NCBI RefSeq assembly: GCF_022179185.1
Contig: NZ_BPQJ01000019.1
Location: 1 to 64,000 of the forward strand
From: Methylobacterium frigidaeris
GTDB lineage: Bacteria > Pseudomonadota > Alphaproteobacteria > Rhizobiales > Beijerinckiaceae
Reading direction: 5' to 3'
Length of the DNA: 64,000 nucleotides
Made by a program: the position numbers and the translations under genes. The notes below the pieces were generated by a model, which was not told the DNA's origin, ran no database searches, and saw nothing but the letters and a program-made list of their open reading frames with translations. Positions 34,574 through 41,850 of this stretch are shown one piece after another (position 1 is the first letter of the stretch; each line of letters opens with the position of its first letter).

Positions 34574-34845
34574 GCGGCCGCTCCACTCTGCTCGGGGAGG
34601 GAGGCGGGCGCGGGCGAGCGCGGCGGACGCAAGATTCCTTCGGGCCAAGCCACGGAGTCGGGCCAGTGATCCGAGAAGAACTGCATGGCGCGCTCGTAGC
34701 GACCGAGGAGGAGGTCCCGTCCGCCTTCGATGACGTCGAGCTTGTTGGTATCCTGGAACAGGCGCCAGCTGACGGTGGTGCGCTTCAAACGAAGCGCCTC
34801 GCCGTACAGGCTCGCCAGCTTGAGGATGTTCTCTCTGCCGCTCAT
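34570..34845 (-). CDS. First gene of the repressor-controlled leftward unit
   Basis: This 91-residue protein has its start 31 bp from the operator at 34876-34891 and is divergent from the repressor, the position of cro/cII-type genes. It is helical (RENILKLASLYGEALRLKRTTVSWRLF, GRYERAMQFFSDHWP) with a Pro/Ala-rich end. It could be a Cro-like or other early regulator, but no clear helix-turn-helix is assigned. Confidence 0.6.
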   Translation of the reverse strand: MSGRENILKLASLYGEALRLKRTTVSWRLFQDTNKLDVIEGGRDLLLGRYERAMQFFSDHWPDSVAWPEGILRPPRSPAPASLPEQSGAAA

Positions 34846-34871
34846 GCGAAGGGGTCCGATCTCACCCCTGC

Positions 34872-34900
34872 AGGATCGGTAAAAATACCGGCGATGTCAA
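34872..34900 (-). promoter_or_regulatory. Leftward early promoter with perfect -35
   Basis: On the minus strand TTGACA (34900-34895) is followed after 17 bp by a weak -10 GATCCT (34877-34872). The repressor operator lies in the spacer and touches the -10. Transcription would start near 34865 and read the 91-residue gene. The -10 is poor, so the exact promoter is not certain. Confidence 0.45.
34876..34891. promoter_or_regulatory. Repressor operator, left copy
   Basis: TCGGT-AAAAAT-ACCGG differs in one base from the 16-bp consensus CCGGT-N6-ACCGG seen twice at 36.1 kb. It lies between the divergent 91-residue gene and the repressor gene, so it could control both. A further half-site-like TTACCGG is nearby at 34909-34915. 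Confidence 0.68.
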
Positions 34901-34950
34901 CGGCCTTCTTACCGGTTCTCCCCGGCAAGCCGAGCGGTCAGATTACCGCC

Positions 34951-35718
34951 ATGGAACTCGCCGACATCCTCTCCCGTATCGAGCGCCGCCTTCAGGCAGT
35001 TGGCATGTCCGAACACGCTGCCGGCACCGCGGCCGGCAAGCCCGACGCGATCCGCAACCTGCGACGCGCGCTTGAGAAGGATGGGCGCCAGGGCGTGAGC
35101 ACCGCCACGCTGAACGCACTCGCGCCCGTTCTTCGGACCACCCCGGTATGGCTCTTCGCTGGTGTGGGCAGAGAAGACATTGATGGCGCGACCGAAAGCA
35201 AGCGACCCGACGTATCTGAAGACCAAGTCGAAGAGCTTGTGCCTGTAAGCCAGAGAAGCGTTCAGGTGTTGTACGGCGGCTTTGTAGAGGCCGGATCGTT
35301 TCGAGAAATATCGGAGTTTACCGATGTGGACCCCGAGAAGATCTACCTCCCGCCTGACAAGGACCACCCGCGCGTTCGGCAAATTGCCTTCGATGTAAAG
35401 GGCGAGTCCATGAATGACCTCAAGCCTCGCCCCATCCTGCCAGGCGATCGGGTCATCACTCTCGATTACGAAGGGCTAGGCGGTCGCGTCGCGCTGCACA
35501 CTGGGATGGTCGTGGTCGTTCAGCAATCCCTTGAGGGCGGGCATTTGGTTGAGCGCTCAATCAAGCAGCTCGAGGTCTACGAGGACCGCTACGAGTTCCA
35601 TCCTCGCTCAACATTGAAGCGTCACAAGCCAATCATCGTTAGGCATGACATGGAAGCGGACGATGGGCGAGAGGTTCGGATCCTAGCATGGGCCAGGAAT
35701 GTACTGAACTATCTCTAG
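34951..35718 (+). CDS. S24-family (C1/LexA-like) phage repressor
   Basis: This 255-residue protein keeps lysogeny. The N-terminal DNA-binding domain is helical (MELADILSRIERRLQAVGMSEH..., KPDAIRNLRRALE, VSTATLNALAPVLRTTPVWLFAG). The C-terminal domain is the self-cleaving S24 peptidase: cleavage site Ala114-Gly115 in VEAGSF, catalytic Ser153 in KGESMND, and a Lys near 205 in the ERSIKQL strand, so it should be inducible by RecA. The start at 34951 has no clear ribosome site; an in-frame ATG at 34894 right after the operator is an alternative, and the mRNA may be leaderless. Confidence 0.86.
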   Translation: MELADILSRIERRLQAVGMSEHAAGTAAGKPDAIRNLRRALEKDGRQGVSTATLNALAPVLRTTPVWLFAGVGREDIDGATESKRPDVSEDQVEELVPVSQRSVQVLYGGFVEAGSFREISEFTDVDPEKIYLPPDKDHPRVRQIAFDVKGESMNDLKPRPILPGDRVITLDYEGLGGRVALHTGMVVVVQQSLEGGHLVERSIKQLEVYEDRYEFHPRSTLKRHKPIIVRHDMEADDGREVRILAWARNVLNYL

Positions 35719-35967
35719 TTCAACTTCAGGGACTATCGGCGCGTCAAAGTAGGAAAGCAGGCGAGAGACTTTCCCCGAGCAGAGCTTGCAATCGAAATGT
35801 ATATGCGCCGCCATTTTCTGCACTTTACGATCGATTTCTGCCCGATTTCTACGGATGCAGCCAAGTGAAATTATAGGACGCTCTTCGGCCATACAGCCGA
35901 CGCATCGAACGCGGAGTTTAAGGCGTACTTCGGATAAACAGGCATCATCGCGCGGTTCGCCCCTCAT
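35683..35967 (-). CDS. Small zinc-ribbon-like protein
   Basis: This 94-residue frame is convergent with the repressor and overlaps its end by 36 bp. It has two CxxC pairs (VRCVGCMAE and FDCKLCSGK) separated by ~30 residues, a zinc-ribbon spacing, and is less GC-rich than its neighbours. A promoter-like TTGACA-18-CGTAAT lies directly upstream. The frame may be real, but no family is assigned. Confidence 0.48.
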   Translation of the reverse strand: MRGEPRDDACLSEVRLKLRVRCVGCMAEERPIISLGCIRRNRAEIDRKVQKMAAHIHFDCKLCSGKVSRLLSYFDAPIVPEVELEIVQYIPGPC

Positions 35968-35995
35968 TGCCCACGCCTCAACGCTGGATGTTCCT

Positions 35996-36025
35996 ATTAC
36001 GTTCCGCTTTGACCTTGGGTGTCAA
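35996..36025 (-). promoter_or_regulatory. Promoter for the small zinc-ribbon gene
   Basis: On the minus strand TTGACA (36025-36020), an 18-bp spacer and CGTAAT (36001-35996) lie 28 bp before the ATG at 35967. The perfect -35 and a 4/6 -10 make a plausible sigma70-type promoter not covered by an operator. Confidence 0.5.
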
Positions 36026-36079
36026 GGCAGGGTGCGCAACTTTCCCGCCCGCCCTAGGGTGGAAAGTGGATCGCTATCG

Positions 36080-36095
36080 CCGGTTTTTTTACCGG
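36080..36095. promoter_or_regulatory. Repressor operator O1 of the rightward promoter
   Basis: A perfect CCGGT-TTTTTT-ACCGG palindrome covers the -35 of the rightward early promoter. Its centre is 28 bp from that of O2, so two repressor dimers could sit on nearly the same helix face. Confidence 0.75.
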
Positions 36096-36117
36096 AAAGA
36101 GCTTGACCCGGTATAAT
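36089..36117 (+). promoter_or_regulatory. Rightward early promoter
   Basis: TTACCG (36089-36094), a 17-bp spacer and a perfect TATAAT (36112-36117) precede the first early gene at 36165. Both elements lie in the two operators, so bound repressor would block it. A start near 36124 is expected. Confidence 0.7.
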
Positions 36118-36123
36118 TACCGG
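36108..36123. promoter_or_regulatory. Repressor operator O2 of the rightward promoter
   Basis: A perfect CCGGT-ATAATT-ACCGG palindrome contains the TATAAT -10 in its centre. It is the same 16-bp site as O1 and the left operator. Confidence 0.75.
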
Positions 36124-36164
36124 AGCAATCTCCCTCCATCGCCACCCCGCGATGGACCCTGCCG

Positions 36165-36473
36165 ATGCACCGCTCCCTCAACATCCTCGATGCCGAGCTT
36201 GTCCGCCATCGGGCGCTGAACGCTGCTCCGCCGACCGAGTTGCTCCCGCACCTCGCCGCGCAGCACTACCGCGCCCAGCGTGACCGTCGGGACACTCATC
36301 GCATCCCGCACATCGACGCTGACGCTCGGCTCCGCGCGGCGCGCAACGAGTTGGCGGCCGGCCTGGACCACCTCATCGCGAACGCCGCCCTAGCGGCCGG
36401 GGCGGTCGCTGCCCTCGTCGGGCTCTGCGCCTCAGCGCAGGTCGTTGCGCTCTTCGTCGGAGGCGTCCTCTGA
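36165..36473 (+). CDS. First gene of the rightward early operon, C-terminal membrane segment
   Basis: This 102-residue protein has a helical, His/Arg-rich N-terminal part (AQHYRAQRDRRDTHRIPHIDADARLRAARNEL split by turns) and one C-terminal hydrophobic segment (AALAAGAVAALVGLCASAQVVALFVGGVL). Its stop overlaps the next start (TGATG). Function unknown. Confidence 0.65.
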   Translation: MHRSLNILDAELVRHRALNAAPPTELLPHLAAQHYRAQRDRRDTHRIPHIDADARLRAARNELAAGLDHLIANAALAAGAVAALVGLCASAQVVALFVGGVL

Positions 36474-36676
36474 TGCGCCCCGACATTCACTTCGACGATC
36501 CCCTGCCATCCTTCCTGACGCGCGAGGCGCCCCCGCCACCGGCCAACGGCGGCCTGGACAGCGCGGCTGACGCGGCCACCGCCAGCGTGATCGCCGGCAT
36601 CATCATTCTCGGGCTGCTGACCGCCGCCTGCATCATGCTCGGCGTCGCCGCCTTCATGATCCTGCGGGGCGTGTGA
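36473..36676 (+). CDS. Small membrane protein
   Basis: This 67-residue protein has a Pro-rich soluble start and one transmembrane helix (ASVIAGIIILGLLTAACIMLGVAAFMIL). TGATG overlaps on both sides place it firmly in the operon. It may act with the preceding membrane-anchored protein. Unknown function. Confidence 0.65.
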   Translation: MRPDIHFDDPLPSFLTREAPPPPANGGLDSAADAATASVIAGIIILGLLTAACIMLGVAAFMILRGV

Positions 36677-36978
36677 TGGCGCATCCTGACAGCATCCGCG
36701 CCTTCGGGCGCTTCGAGGCGGCCCGTGCTGCTGGCGCCTCGACCTCGACGCCGCCGGTAGAGTGGTTCGCCGGTCGGCTGAAGCGCCGGGCCGCCGAACG
36801 CGCCGCGCGGCTGGAGGAGGCTCGCGCCGCCCGCGGTCCGATCTCGGCAGCTTCGGTCGACGCGGCCTGCGAGGCAATCCGGACCACGGTCAGCCGGGCG
36901 GTCGACGAGGCATGCGCCGGCGGCGAGCGGGCTGACATCGAGCGCTGGAACGCCGCGGCCAAGCGGAGGCGCCAGTGA
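36676..36978 (+). CDS. Small Ala/Arg-rich early protein
   Basis: This 100-residue protein starts at ATG 36676 (TGATG); a GTG one codon earlier is possible. It is helical with Arg/Ala-rich segments (RLKRRAAERAARLEEARAARG, DAACEAIRTTVSRAVDEACAGG). Unknown function. Confidence 0.6.
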   Translation: MAHPDSIRAFGRFEAARAAGASTSTPPVEWFAGRLKRRAAERAARLEEARAARGPISAASVDAACEAIRTTVSRAVDEACAGGERADIERWNAAAKRRRQ

Positions 36979-37730
36979 GTGCCGCGCCCGCCCTGGCTGC
37001 AATGGGCCACAACGGCGGCCCCGCCCTGACGCCGTTCGAGGTCTCGTGCGACGAGATTGATGCCCTCTGCGCCGAGGCGCGGCACTGGCTCGACGCTGGC
37101 GGGATCAAGACGCAGGTCGACGCCGACAGCGTGTCAAAGCTGCTCGACCTGCTCCGCAAGGCGATCAAGCGAGCGGACGAGCGCCGCGCCGCCGAGGCGA
37201 AGCCGCTCGACGACGCCAAGGCCGAGATCCAGGCGCGCTACGGCGCGCTGATCCAGGACAACAAATCCGGGAAGGGTCGGGCGGTGCTCGCCGTCGAGGT
37301 CTGCAAGGCAGCCCTGACGCCCTGGCTCGAGCGGCAGGAGGCCGAGAAGCGGGCCGCCGCCGAGGCAGCGCGGCGCGAGGCTGACGAGCGGGCTCGGCAG
37401 GCGGCGCTGGCGCTGCAGCTGAGCAAGCCGTCCGACCTCGAGGAGCGCGAGCACGCCGAGGACCTGGCGCAGGAGGCGCGCCGCGCGGAGATCACTGCCG
37501 GGCGGGCGGAGAAGGATCGCGCCAGCGCCCGCGGCGGCACTCGCGCCGTCACCCTCCGCACGACCTACCGAGCGGAGATCACGGACGAGACCGCGTTCGC
37601 GCGCTGGGCCTGGGCGAACTGCCGGGCCGACATCTCGGCCGCCCTGGCCGGTATCGCCAGCCGCCAGGTTGCCGCCGGCACCCGCGGCATCCCCGGTGTC
37701 ACCATCCACGAAGAGCGGAAGGCTGTCTGA
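36975..37730 (+). CDS. Coiled-coil protein of the recombination cluster
   Basis: This 251-residue protein has an N-terminal GHNGGP motif common in alphaproteobacterial phage proteins, a long charged coiled coil (residues ~60-185, rich in Ala, Glu, Arg) and a compact C-terminal domain (VTLRTTYRAEITDETAFARWAWANC, then RQVAAGTRGIPGVTI). The same architecture often precedes single-strand annealing proteins in phages, as here. Its activity is unknown; a recombination or DNA-protection role is plausible. Confidence 0.7.
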   Translation: MSAAPALAAMGHNGGPALTPFEVSCDEIDALCAEARHWLDAGGIKTQVDADSVSKLLDLLRKAIKRADERRAAEAKPLDDAKAEIQARYGALIQDNKSGKGRAVLAVEVCKAALTPWLERQEAEKRAAAEAARREADERARQAALALQLSKPSDLEEREHAEDLAQEARRAEITAGRAEKDRASARGGTRAVTLRTTYRAEITDETAFARWAWANCRADISAALAGIASRQVAAGTRGIPGVTIHEERKAV

Positions 37731-38440
37731 TGAGCGCCGAGTCCGACAAGCAGATCGCGGACATCTTGCAGACCTACGGCGAGCCGCTGGCCGGCAACGT
37801 GTGGCGCGTGCAGGGCACGGCGGTCATCTACCACAAGACCCTCGAGCGGATCGCGGCGCAGGCGCGCATCGCCTTTGGCCCGCCCGAGGTCCTGCGCGCT
37901 GAGCGCGATGAGGCTGTGATCCTCGTAACTGGGGAGATGCAGCTGGCGAACGACGTTGGGACGCGCCGGGAATGGTCGATCGGCGAGGCGCTGATCGGCG
38001 TGAACTACCGCGTCTCGGGCAAGCAGGCGGCCTACGTCTTCGCCATGGCGGAGAAGCGGGCCAAGGACCGGGTGATCCTGAAGCTCATCGGCTTGCACGG
38101 CCTGCTCTACTCCGAGGACGAGGCCGACGAGTTCAAGCCGACGCGCGACCCCCAGCAGCAGACCCGCCGTGACGCCGGGGAGCCGCCATTGGCTGATGAT
38201 TCGGCCTCGCAGCGTGATCCAGCGAACGACGACAGCCCTCAGGCCGTCGAGGCTCGGCTGCGCGCCAAGATCGACGCGGCCGGCAGCATCAATGCTGTCA
38301 CCGACCTGATGCTCGCGCCGGAGACGCAGGCGGATCTCGCCTATCTCGCGCCTGGCTTGCGTGACGAGCTGCGCGAGCACGCCAAGACCCGCCTCGTCGC
38401 CCTCGGCTGGCCGGCCCGCTCGAACCGGAAGGGAGCCTAG
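37730..38440 (+). CDS. Probable single-strand annealing (recombination) protein
   Basis: This 236-residue protein has the core MQLANDVGTRREWSIGEALIGVN and AAYVFAMAEKRAKDRVILKLIGLHGLLYSEDEADEF split by a short region, typical of a phage protein group near HNH and coiled-coil genes and resembling Rad52/Sak-type annealing proteins in layout. The C-terminal part is a loose linker plus a small helical domain. The family is inferred from motif memory and context only. Confidence 0.55.
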   Translation: MSAESDKQIADILQTYGEPLAGNVWRVQGTAVIYHKTLERIAAQARIAFGPPEVLRAERDEAVILVTGEMQLANDVGTRREWSIGEALIGVNYRVSGKQAAYVFAMAEKRAKDRVILKLIGLHGLLYSEDEADEFKPTRDPQQQTRRDAGEPPLADDSASQRDPANDDSPQAVEARLRAKIDAAGSINAVTDLMLAPETQADLAYLAPGLRDELREHAKTRLVALGWPARSNRKGA

Positions 38441-38442
38441 CC

Positions 38443-38961
38443 ATGAGTGCTCTGCTGCCGGTCGAGTTCACGTGGACGGGCGATGCGATGCAGCCGGCGG
38501 GCCGGTTCAGCGGCCTCTGCGATCGGCAGTTCGTGATCGGCGAGCGCTACATCTTCGTCGAGCAGGAGGAGCGCAGCAGCAAATCCCATGCCCACTACTT
38601 CGCCTGCGTTCGAGACGGGTGGTCGAGCCTGCCGGAGCATCTGGCGGATCGTTTCCCCTCGCCGGACCACCTGCGCAAGTGGGCGCTCATCAAGGCCGGC
38701 TTCCGGGACGAGGTGACCTTCGTCGCGTCCTCGAAGGCCGAGGCGGCGCGGATCGCTGCTTTTCTGCGCCCGGTAGACGACAGCTCCGTGGTCCGGGTGA
38801 AGGACGGTGTCGTGGTCCGCTGGACGGCCAAAAGCCAGTCCATGCGCGCCATGGGCAAGGAGGATTTTCAGCGGTCCAAGGATGCGGTGCTCGCCGTCAT
38901 CGACGAGCTGATCGGCACCGCGCCCGGCACGCTGTCCCGCGAGGCAGGGAAGGCTGCCTGA
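38443..38961 (+). CDS. Conserved phage protein of the recombination cluster
   Basis: This 172-residue protein has ERYIFVEQEERSSKSHAHYFACVRDGWSSLPEHLADRFPSPDHLRKWALIKAGF split into several conserved stretches, and later RWTAKSQSMRAMGKEDFQRSKDAVL, seen in many phage early regions after annealing proteins. Function not assigned; DNA recombination or nuclease-related roles are possible. It overlaps the HNH gene start (TGATG). Confidence 0.65.
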   Translation: MSALLPVEFTWTGDAMQPAGRFSGLCDRQFVIGERYIFVEQEERSSKSHAHYFACVRDGWSSLPEHLADRFPSPDHLRKWALIKAGFRDEVTFVASSKAEAARIAAFLRPVDDSSVVRVKDGVVVRWTAKSQSMRAMGKEDFQRSKDAVLAVIDELIGTAPGTLSREAGKAA

Positions 38962-39371
38962 TGGCCCGGACGAACTTCACGAAGAAGGTCCAGCGCCAGG
39001 CGATCGAGCGCGCCGCCGGCCAGTGCGAAGGCCTGCTGCCAACCGGCGAGCGTTGCCCGTGCCGCCTGCAGATTGGTCGGTTCGAGGTCGACCACGTCGT
39101 GCCGGACGCGATCGGCGGTCCGTCGATCCTCTCGAACGCCCAGGTCCTCTGCACCGACTGCCACGACCGCAAGACGCAGGGCGACCGCAAGCGGATCGAC
39201 AAGGCCAAGCGCCAAGCGGATGCGCACCTCGGCATCAAGGATCCGCACGCGCGCCCGATCGCCGGCGGCCAGCCACTGCCTTCGGGCCGGCCGGCGCGGC
39301 GCGCGACTGCCCCGCTGAGCAAGCAGCTTCCACCCCGCCGATCCCTCTATGTGTCGGAGCCACGCCGATGA
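38961..39371 (+). CDS. HNH endonuclease
   Basis: This 136-residue protein has two cysteine pairs (QCEGLLPTGERCPC, VLCTDCHDRKT) around the HNH core FEVDHVVPDAIGG and ...LSNAQVLCTDCHDRKT; the DH and the later Asn and His give the catalytic betaBetaAlpha-metal site. The C-terminus is basic and Pro-rich. HNH proteins often help packaging near terminase, but here the gene is in the early recombination region, so a role in recombination or phage DNA processing is more likely. Confidence 0.82.
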   Translation: MARTNFTKKVQRQAIERAAGQCEGLLPTGERCPCRLQIGRFEVDHVVPDAIGGPSILSNAQVLCTDCHDRKTQGDRKRIDKAKRQADAHLGIKDPHARPIAGGQPLPSGRPARRATAPLSKQLPPRRSLYVSEPRR

Positions 39372-39426
39372 TCCTCGCCGGGCTGTGGCCGTCCCCCGCC
39401 CTCCCTCGCACAGAGGAGAGGAGCCG

Positions 39427-40113
39427 GTGACGGATCGTCCGATCATCTTCAGCGGGCCGATGGTCCGCGCCCTGCTCGCCGACAGCAAGACGCAAACGCG
39501 GCGGGTGCTCAAGAAGCAGGACTGGCCCGAGGGCGTGGTCAGGCTCTACCCGCATCAGACGGAAGGCGTGCCGTGCCTGCCTGGCGATCGCCTCTGGGTT
39601 CGCGAAGTCGTTGCGGCAGGCGCCTGCTGTGATCTGCCGCCGGCTCAGTGGGCGCCATCGTTCTGGCGGCGCGAGCAGGGATCACCCGCGAACCGGAATG
39701 GTCTCTGGTACGCGGCGGATGGCCTCTCGCCGGACCACCCCATCACGGATCGCGGACGCTGGCGGCCCAGCATCCACATGCCCCGTTGGGCGTCCCGCCT
39801 CACACTCGCTGTGTGTGAGGTACGTGTCGAGCGGCTTCATGACATCACGGAACAGGCCGCCAGCGCCGAGGGCGTCTGTCACTTCGTAGAGCAGCATAGC
39901 GGTTCAGCCTCATGGGATGGGCTGTCGAGCGCCGATCGCACGGCCCTCGTGCGCCAGATCTACGGGTCGTCGCTAAAAGCGTTCCAGCACCTCTGGGAGA
40001 CCTTGCACGGCCCAGACTCCTGGGCGGCTAACCCCTGGGTCGCCGCCATCAGCTTCCGCGTCACCCCCGCCAACATCGACACCCTGCCGGAGCAGGCGGG
40101 AGGGCAGGCGTGA
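39427..40113 (+). CDS. ASCH-like/morphogenetic family protein
   Basis: This 228-residue protein starts at GTG 39427 after an AGGAGAGGAG site. The N-terminus PIIFSGPMVRALLADSKTQTRRVLKKQ and later GDRLWVREV and PRWASRLTLAVCEVRVERLHDIT are typical of the phage ASCH-like group (PUA-like fold), which may bind RNA or modified nucleotides. The end (WAANPWVAAISFRVT) is typical too. Exact role unknown. Confidence 0.75.
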   Translation: MTDRPIIFSGPMVRALLADSKTQTRRVLKKQDWPEGVVRLYPHQTEGVPCLPGDRLWVREVVAAGACCDLPPAQWAPSFWRREQGSPANRNGLWYAADGLSPDHPITDRGRWRPSIHMPRWASRLTLAVCEVRVERLHDITEQAASAEGVCHFVEQHSGSASWDGLSSADRTALVRQIYGSSLKAFQHLWETLHGPDSWAANPWVAAISFRVTPANIDTLPEQAGGQA

Positions 40114-40244
40114 AGGCCGCTGCTCTGGTCCTCTTCGCGGCCGGTGCCGACTGGCTCATCTACAGCTTGGCGCTGAACTTAACAGTTAGATCAGATCGGC
40201 GCTGTGGCTGTGCTATTCGATCAAGTTGAAGGAACGGACGCGCA

Positions 40245-40796
40245 ATGGAGCGGGACCGAACAGCGAACACGACGCACCCCGAACGGCTGACCGCGCTCCT
40301 CAGTGCCGAGCCCGCCGACGTCCTCCCCTCTTCGCCGCGGAGTCGCGCCATGACGATCTTCGACGACGCCCGCGCGGAGATTGACGCCGTAGAGGCCCGC
40401 ATCGCGGCCCGGCAGCTGATGACCTGCAAGCACTGGCGCGGGCCGCTCGGCCAGCCGCCATGCGGCGCCGGCGTCGATGTTGTCGCCCGGGCTGGCCCCC
40501 GTAGGCTGCCGGGTTGGGTCGACCGAGTCCCATGCCGCGACGCCGCGTTTCCGGCCTTCACCTGCGACCTGAAGATGACTCCCACGTCGGCGGAGATTGA
40601 GGAGAGCAAGCGCGAGGCCGGCGAGGCTTTCAGCCGTGTCTCGGCCGTGATGCGCGCCCTGCCGGCCGACAAGTCGATCGCTCACGGCGAGGTGCCGTGC
40701 CCGAAATGCGCCGGCCCGGTGCGCTGGGAGCGCTCGCCCGTCAACGGCCACGTCCGGGCGGCCTGTGCCGAGGGTTGCGTCTCTTTCATCCAGTAG
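40245..40796 (+). CDS. Zinc-ribbon phage protein
   Basis: This 183-residue frame holds cysteine/histidine sets in the middle (LMTCKHWRG, PPCGAG, VPCRD) and a C-terminal ribbon (GEVPCPKCAGPVRWERSP...VRAACAEGCVSF). The upstream ~35 residues look less natural, and ATG 40350 with a GGAG is an alternative start. Unknown function. Confidence 0.6.
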   Translation: MERDRTANTTHPERLTALLSAEPADVLPSSPRSRAMTIFDDARAEIDAVEARIAARQLMTCKHWRGPLGQPPCGAGVDVVARAGPRRLPGWVDRVPCRDAAFPAFTCDLKMTPTSAEIEESKREAGEAFSRVSAVMRALPADKSIAHGEVPCPKCAGPVRWERSPVNGHVRAACAEGCVSFIQ

Positions 40797-40804
40797 GAGC
40801 GGAC

Positions 40805-41533
40805 ATGACCACCATCACCGTTACCTGCGCCACCTGCTCCGGCACCGGCTGGGCCACCCATGAGGACCGGCACACTGAAACGAACCGGGACGTCTGCCGG
40901 GTTTGCGGCGGGGAAGGGAAGGTGCCGGCTCGCCCGGGTGAGGCCCGGGAGACCTCGTGGCCGTTCGCGGTGCCGGAGGCGCGGGTGTCCGGACCCGAGA
41001 TCGTCCGGCACGTGCGCACCGGCGGCCTGTACGAGGTGCTGTTCCGCTGTGCCAGGGTGCGGACCCTTGAGCCGCTGAAAGATTACGACCTTGTCTGGGT
41101 ACATCAATGCACCAGAACCGGCCAAGTCATGCTGTCACCCCACAGAACTGTGCCGGACGAGTATACGCTTCTCTACGTGGCCGCGATCCAGGCCGGCGCG
41201 CCACTCTCCGATGGAGTCGATGCCGTCGTCTACCGCGCCCTGAATGGTAACCTCGCATGGGCCCGTTCGACCGCTGAGATGAACGACGGACGGTTTGAGC
41301 CCACCGACGCCGTCGGACCGAACCCAGCCGCTCGCGTCGCCGAGCTTGAGGCCGAGAACGCCCGCCTCCGCATCGCCATCCACGACGCCATCCGCCGGCC
41401 GCTCGGCGTCACGCCGGACAGTGCAGTGGAATTCTACAGCCCACGCATGGCGGACGAGGCGGAGGCGCGTCGGCCCCGGATGTCGGATCAGGCCCGCCCC
41501 GCACCGGTCCCCACAGATGGAGAGGAGGTCTGA
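40805..41533 (+). CDS. DnaJ-type zinc-finger and DUF1653-like protein
   Basis: This 242-residue protein starts at ATG 40805. The N-terminus has two CxxCxGxG-type motifs (CATCSGTGW, CRVCGGEGK), as in the DnaJ zinc finger. The middle resembles a DUF1653 repeat (GGLYEVLFRCARVRTLEPLKDYDLVWVH and later VVYRALNGNLAWARSTAEM). A coiled-coil segment with VAELEAENARLRIA and a Pro-rich end follow. Possibly a nucleic-acid or protein-binding adapter; function unknown. Confidence 0.65.
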   Translation: MTTITVTCATCSGTGWATHEDRHTETNRDVCRVCGGEGKVPARPGEARETSWPFAVPEARVSGPEIVRHVRTGGLYEVLFRCARVRTLEPLKDYDLVWVHQCTRTGQVMLSPHRTVPDEYTLLYVAAIQAGAPLSDGVDAVVYRALNGNLAWARSTAEMNDGRFEPTDAVGPNPAARVAELEAENARLRIAIHDAIRRPLGVTPDSAVEFYSPRMADEAEARRPRMSDQARPAPVPTDGEEV

Positions 41534-41535
41534 CG

Positions 41536-41850
41536 ATGCCGCGCGCCCGAGCTTCCACCACCGTCATTCCCGTCGCGAGGCCCGAGCCCATGAACACCGC
41601 GTTCCTCCTGCTGGCGCAGTACGGCGGCGCCGCGGTGATCCCGATCGAAGCGGTATGCCGGGACTACTTCTCGCACCTGACGCCCGAGAAGCTGGTGCGG
41701 AAGATCTCCGCCGGAGAGATCGCCTTGCCGCTGGTCCGCATCGAGGCGAGCCAGAAATCGGCCAAGGGCGTCCACCTGAACGACCTAGCGCGCTGGGTCG
41801 ACGATCGGGCCGAGGCCGCGCGCAAGGAGTGCCGTCAGCTCTGCGGCTGA
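41536..41850 (+). CDS. PrtN-family pyocin-activator-like regulator
   Basis: This 104-residue protein has the PrtN pattern: MNTAFLLLAQYGGAAVIPIEAVCRDYFSHLT split before PEKLVRKISAGEIALPLVRIEASQKSAKGVHLNDLARWVDDR. The start at 41536 has an AGGAGG site; ATG 41590 is where family homologues begin. In Pseudomonas PrtN activates pyocin genes after DNA damage; phage versions beside integrases suggest control of induction or excision. Its 3' end overlaps the integrase stop by 16 bp (convergent). Confidence 0.85.
   Translation: MPRARASTTVIPVARPEPMNTAFLLLAQYGGAAVIPIEAVCRDYFSHLTPEKLVRKISAGEIALPLVRIEASQKSAKGVHLNDLARWVDDRAEAARKECRQLCG

Noticed and set aside
40110..40229. Possible 39-residue plus-strand frame starting at a GTGA overlap
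   Set aside because: The sequence has no recognisable feature apart from a weak hydrophobic start, and the end is low quality. The evidence is too thin to call a gene.
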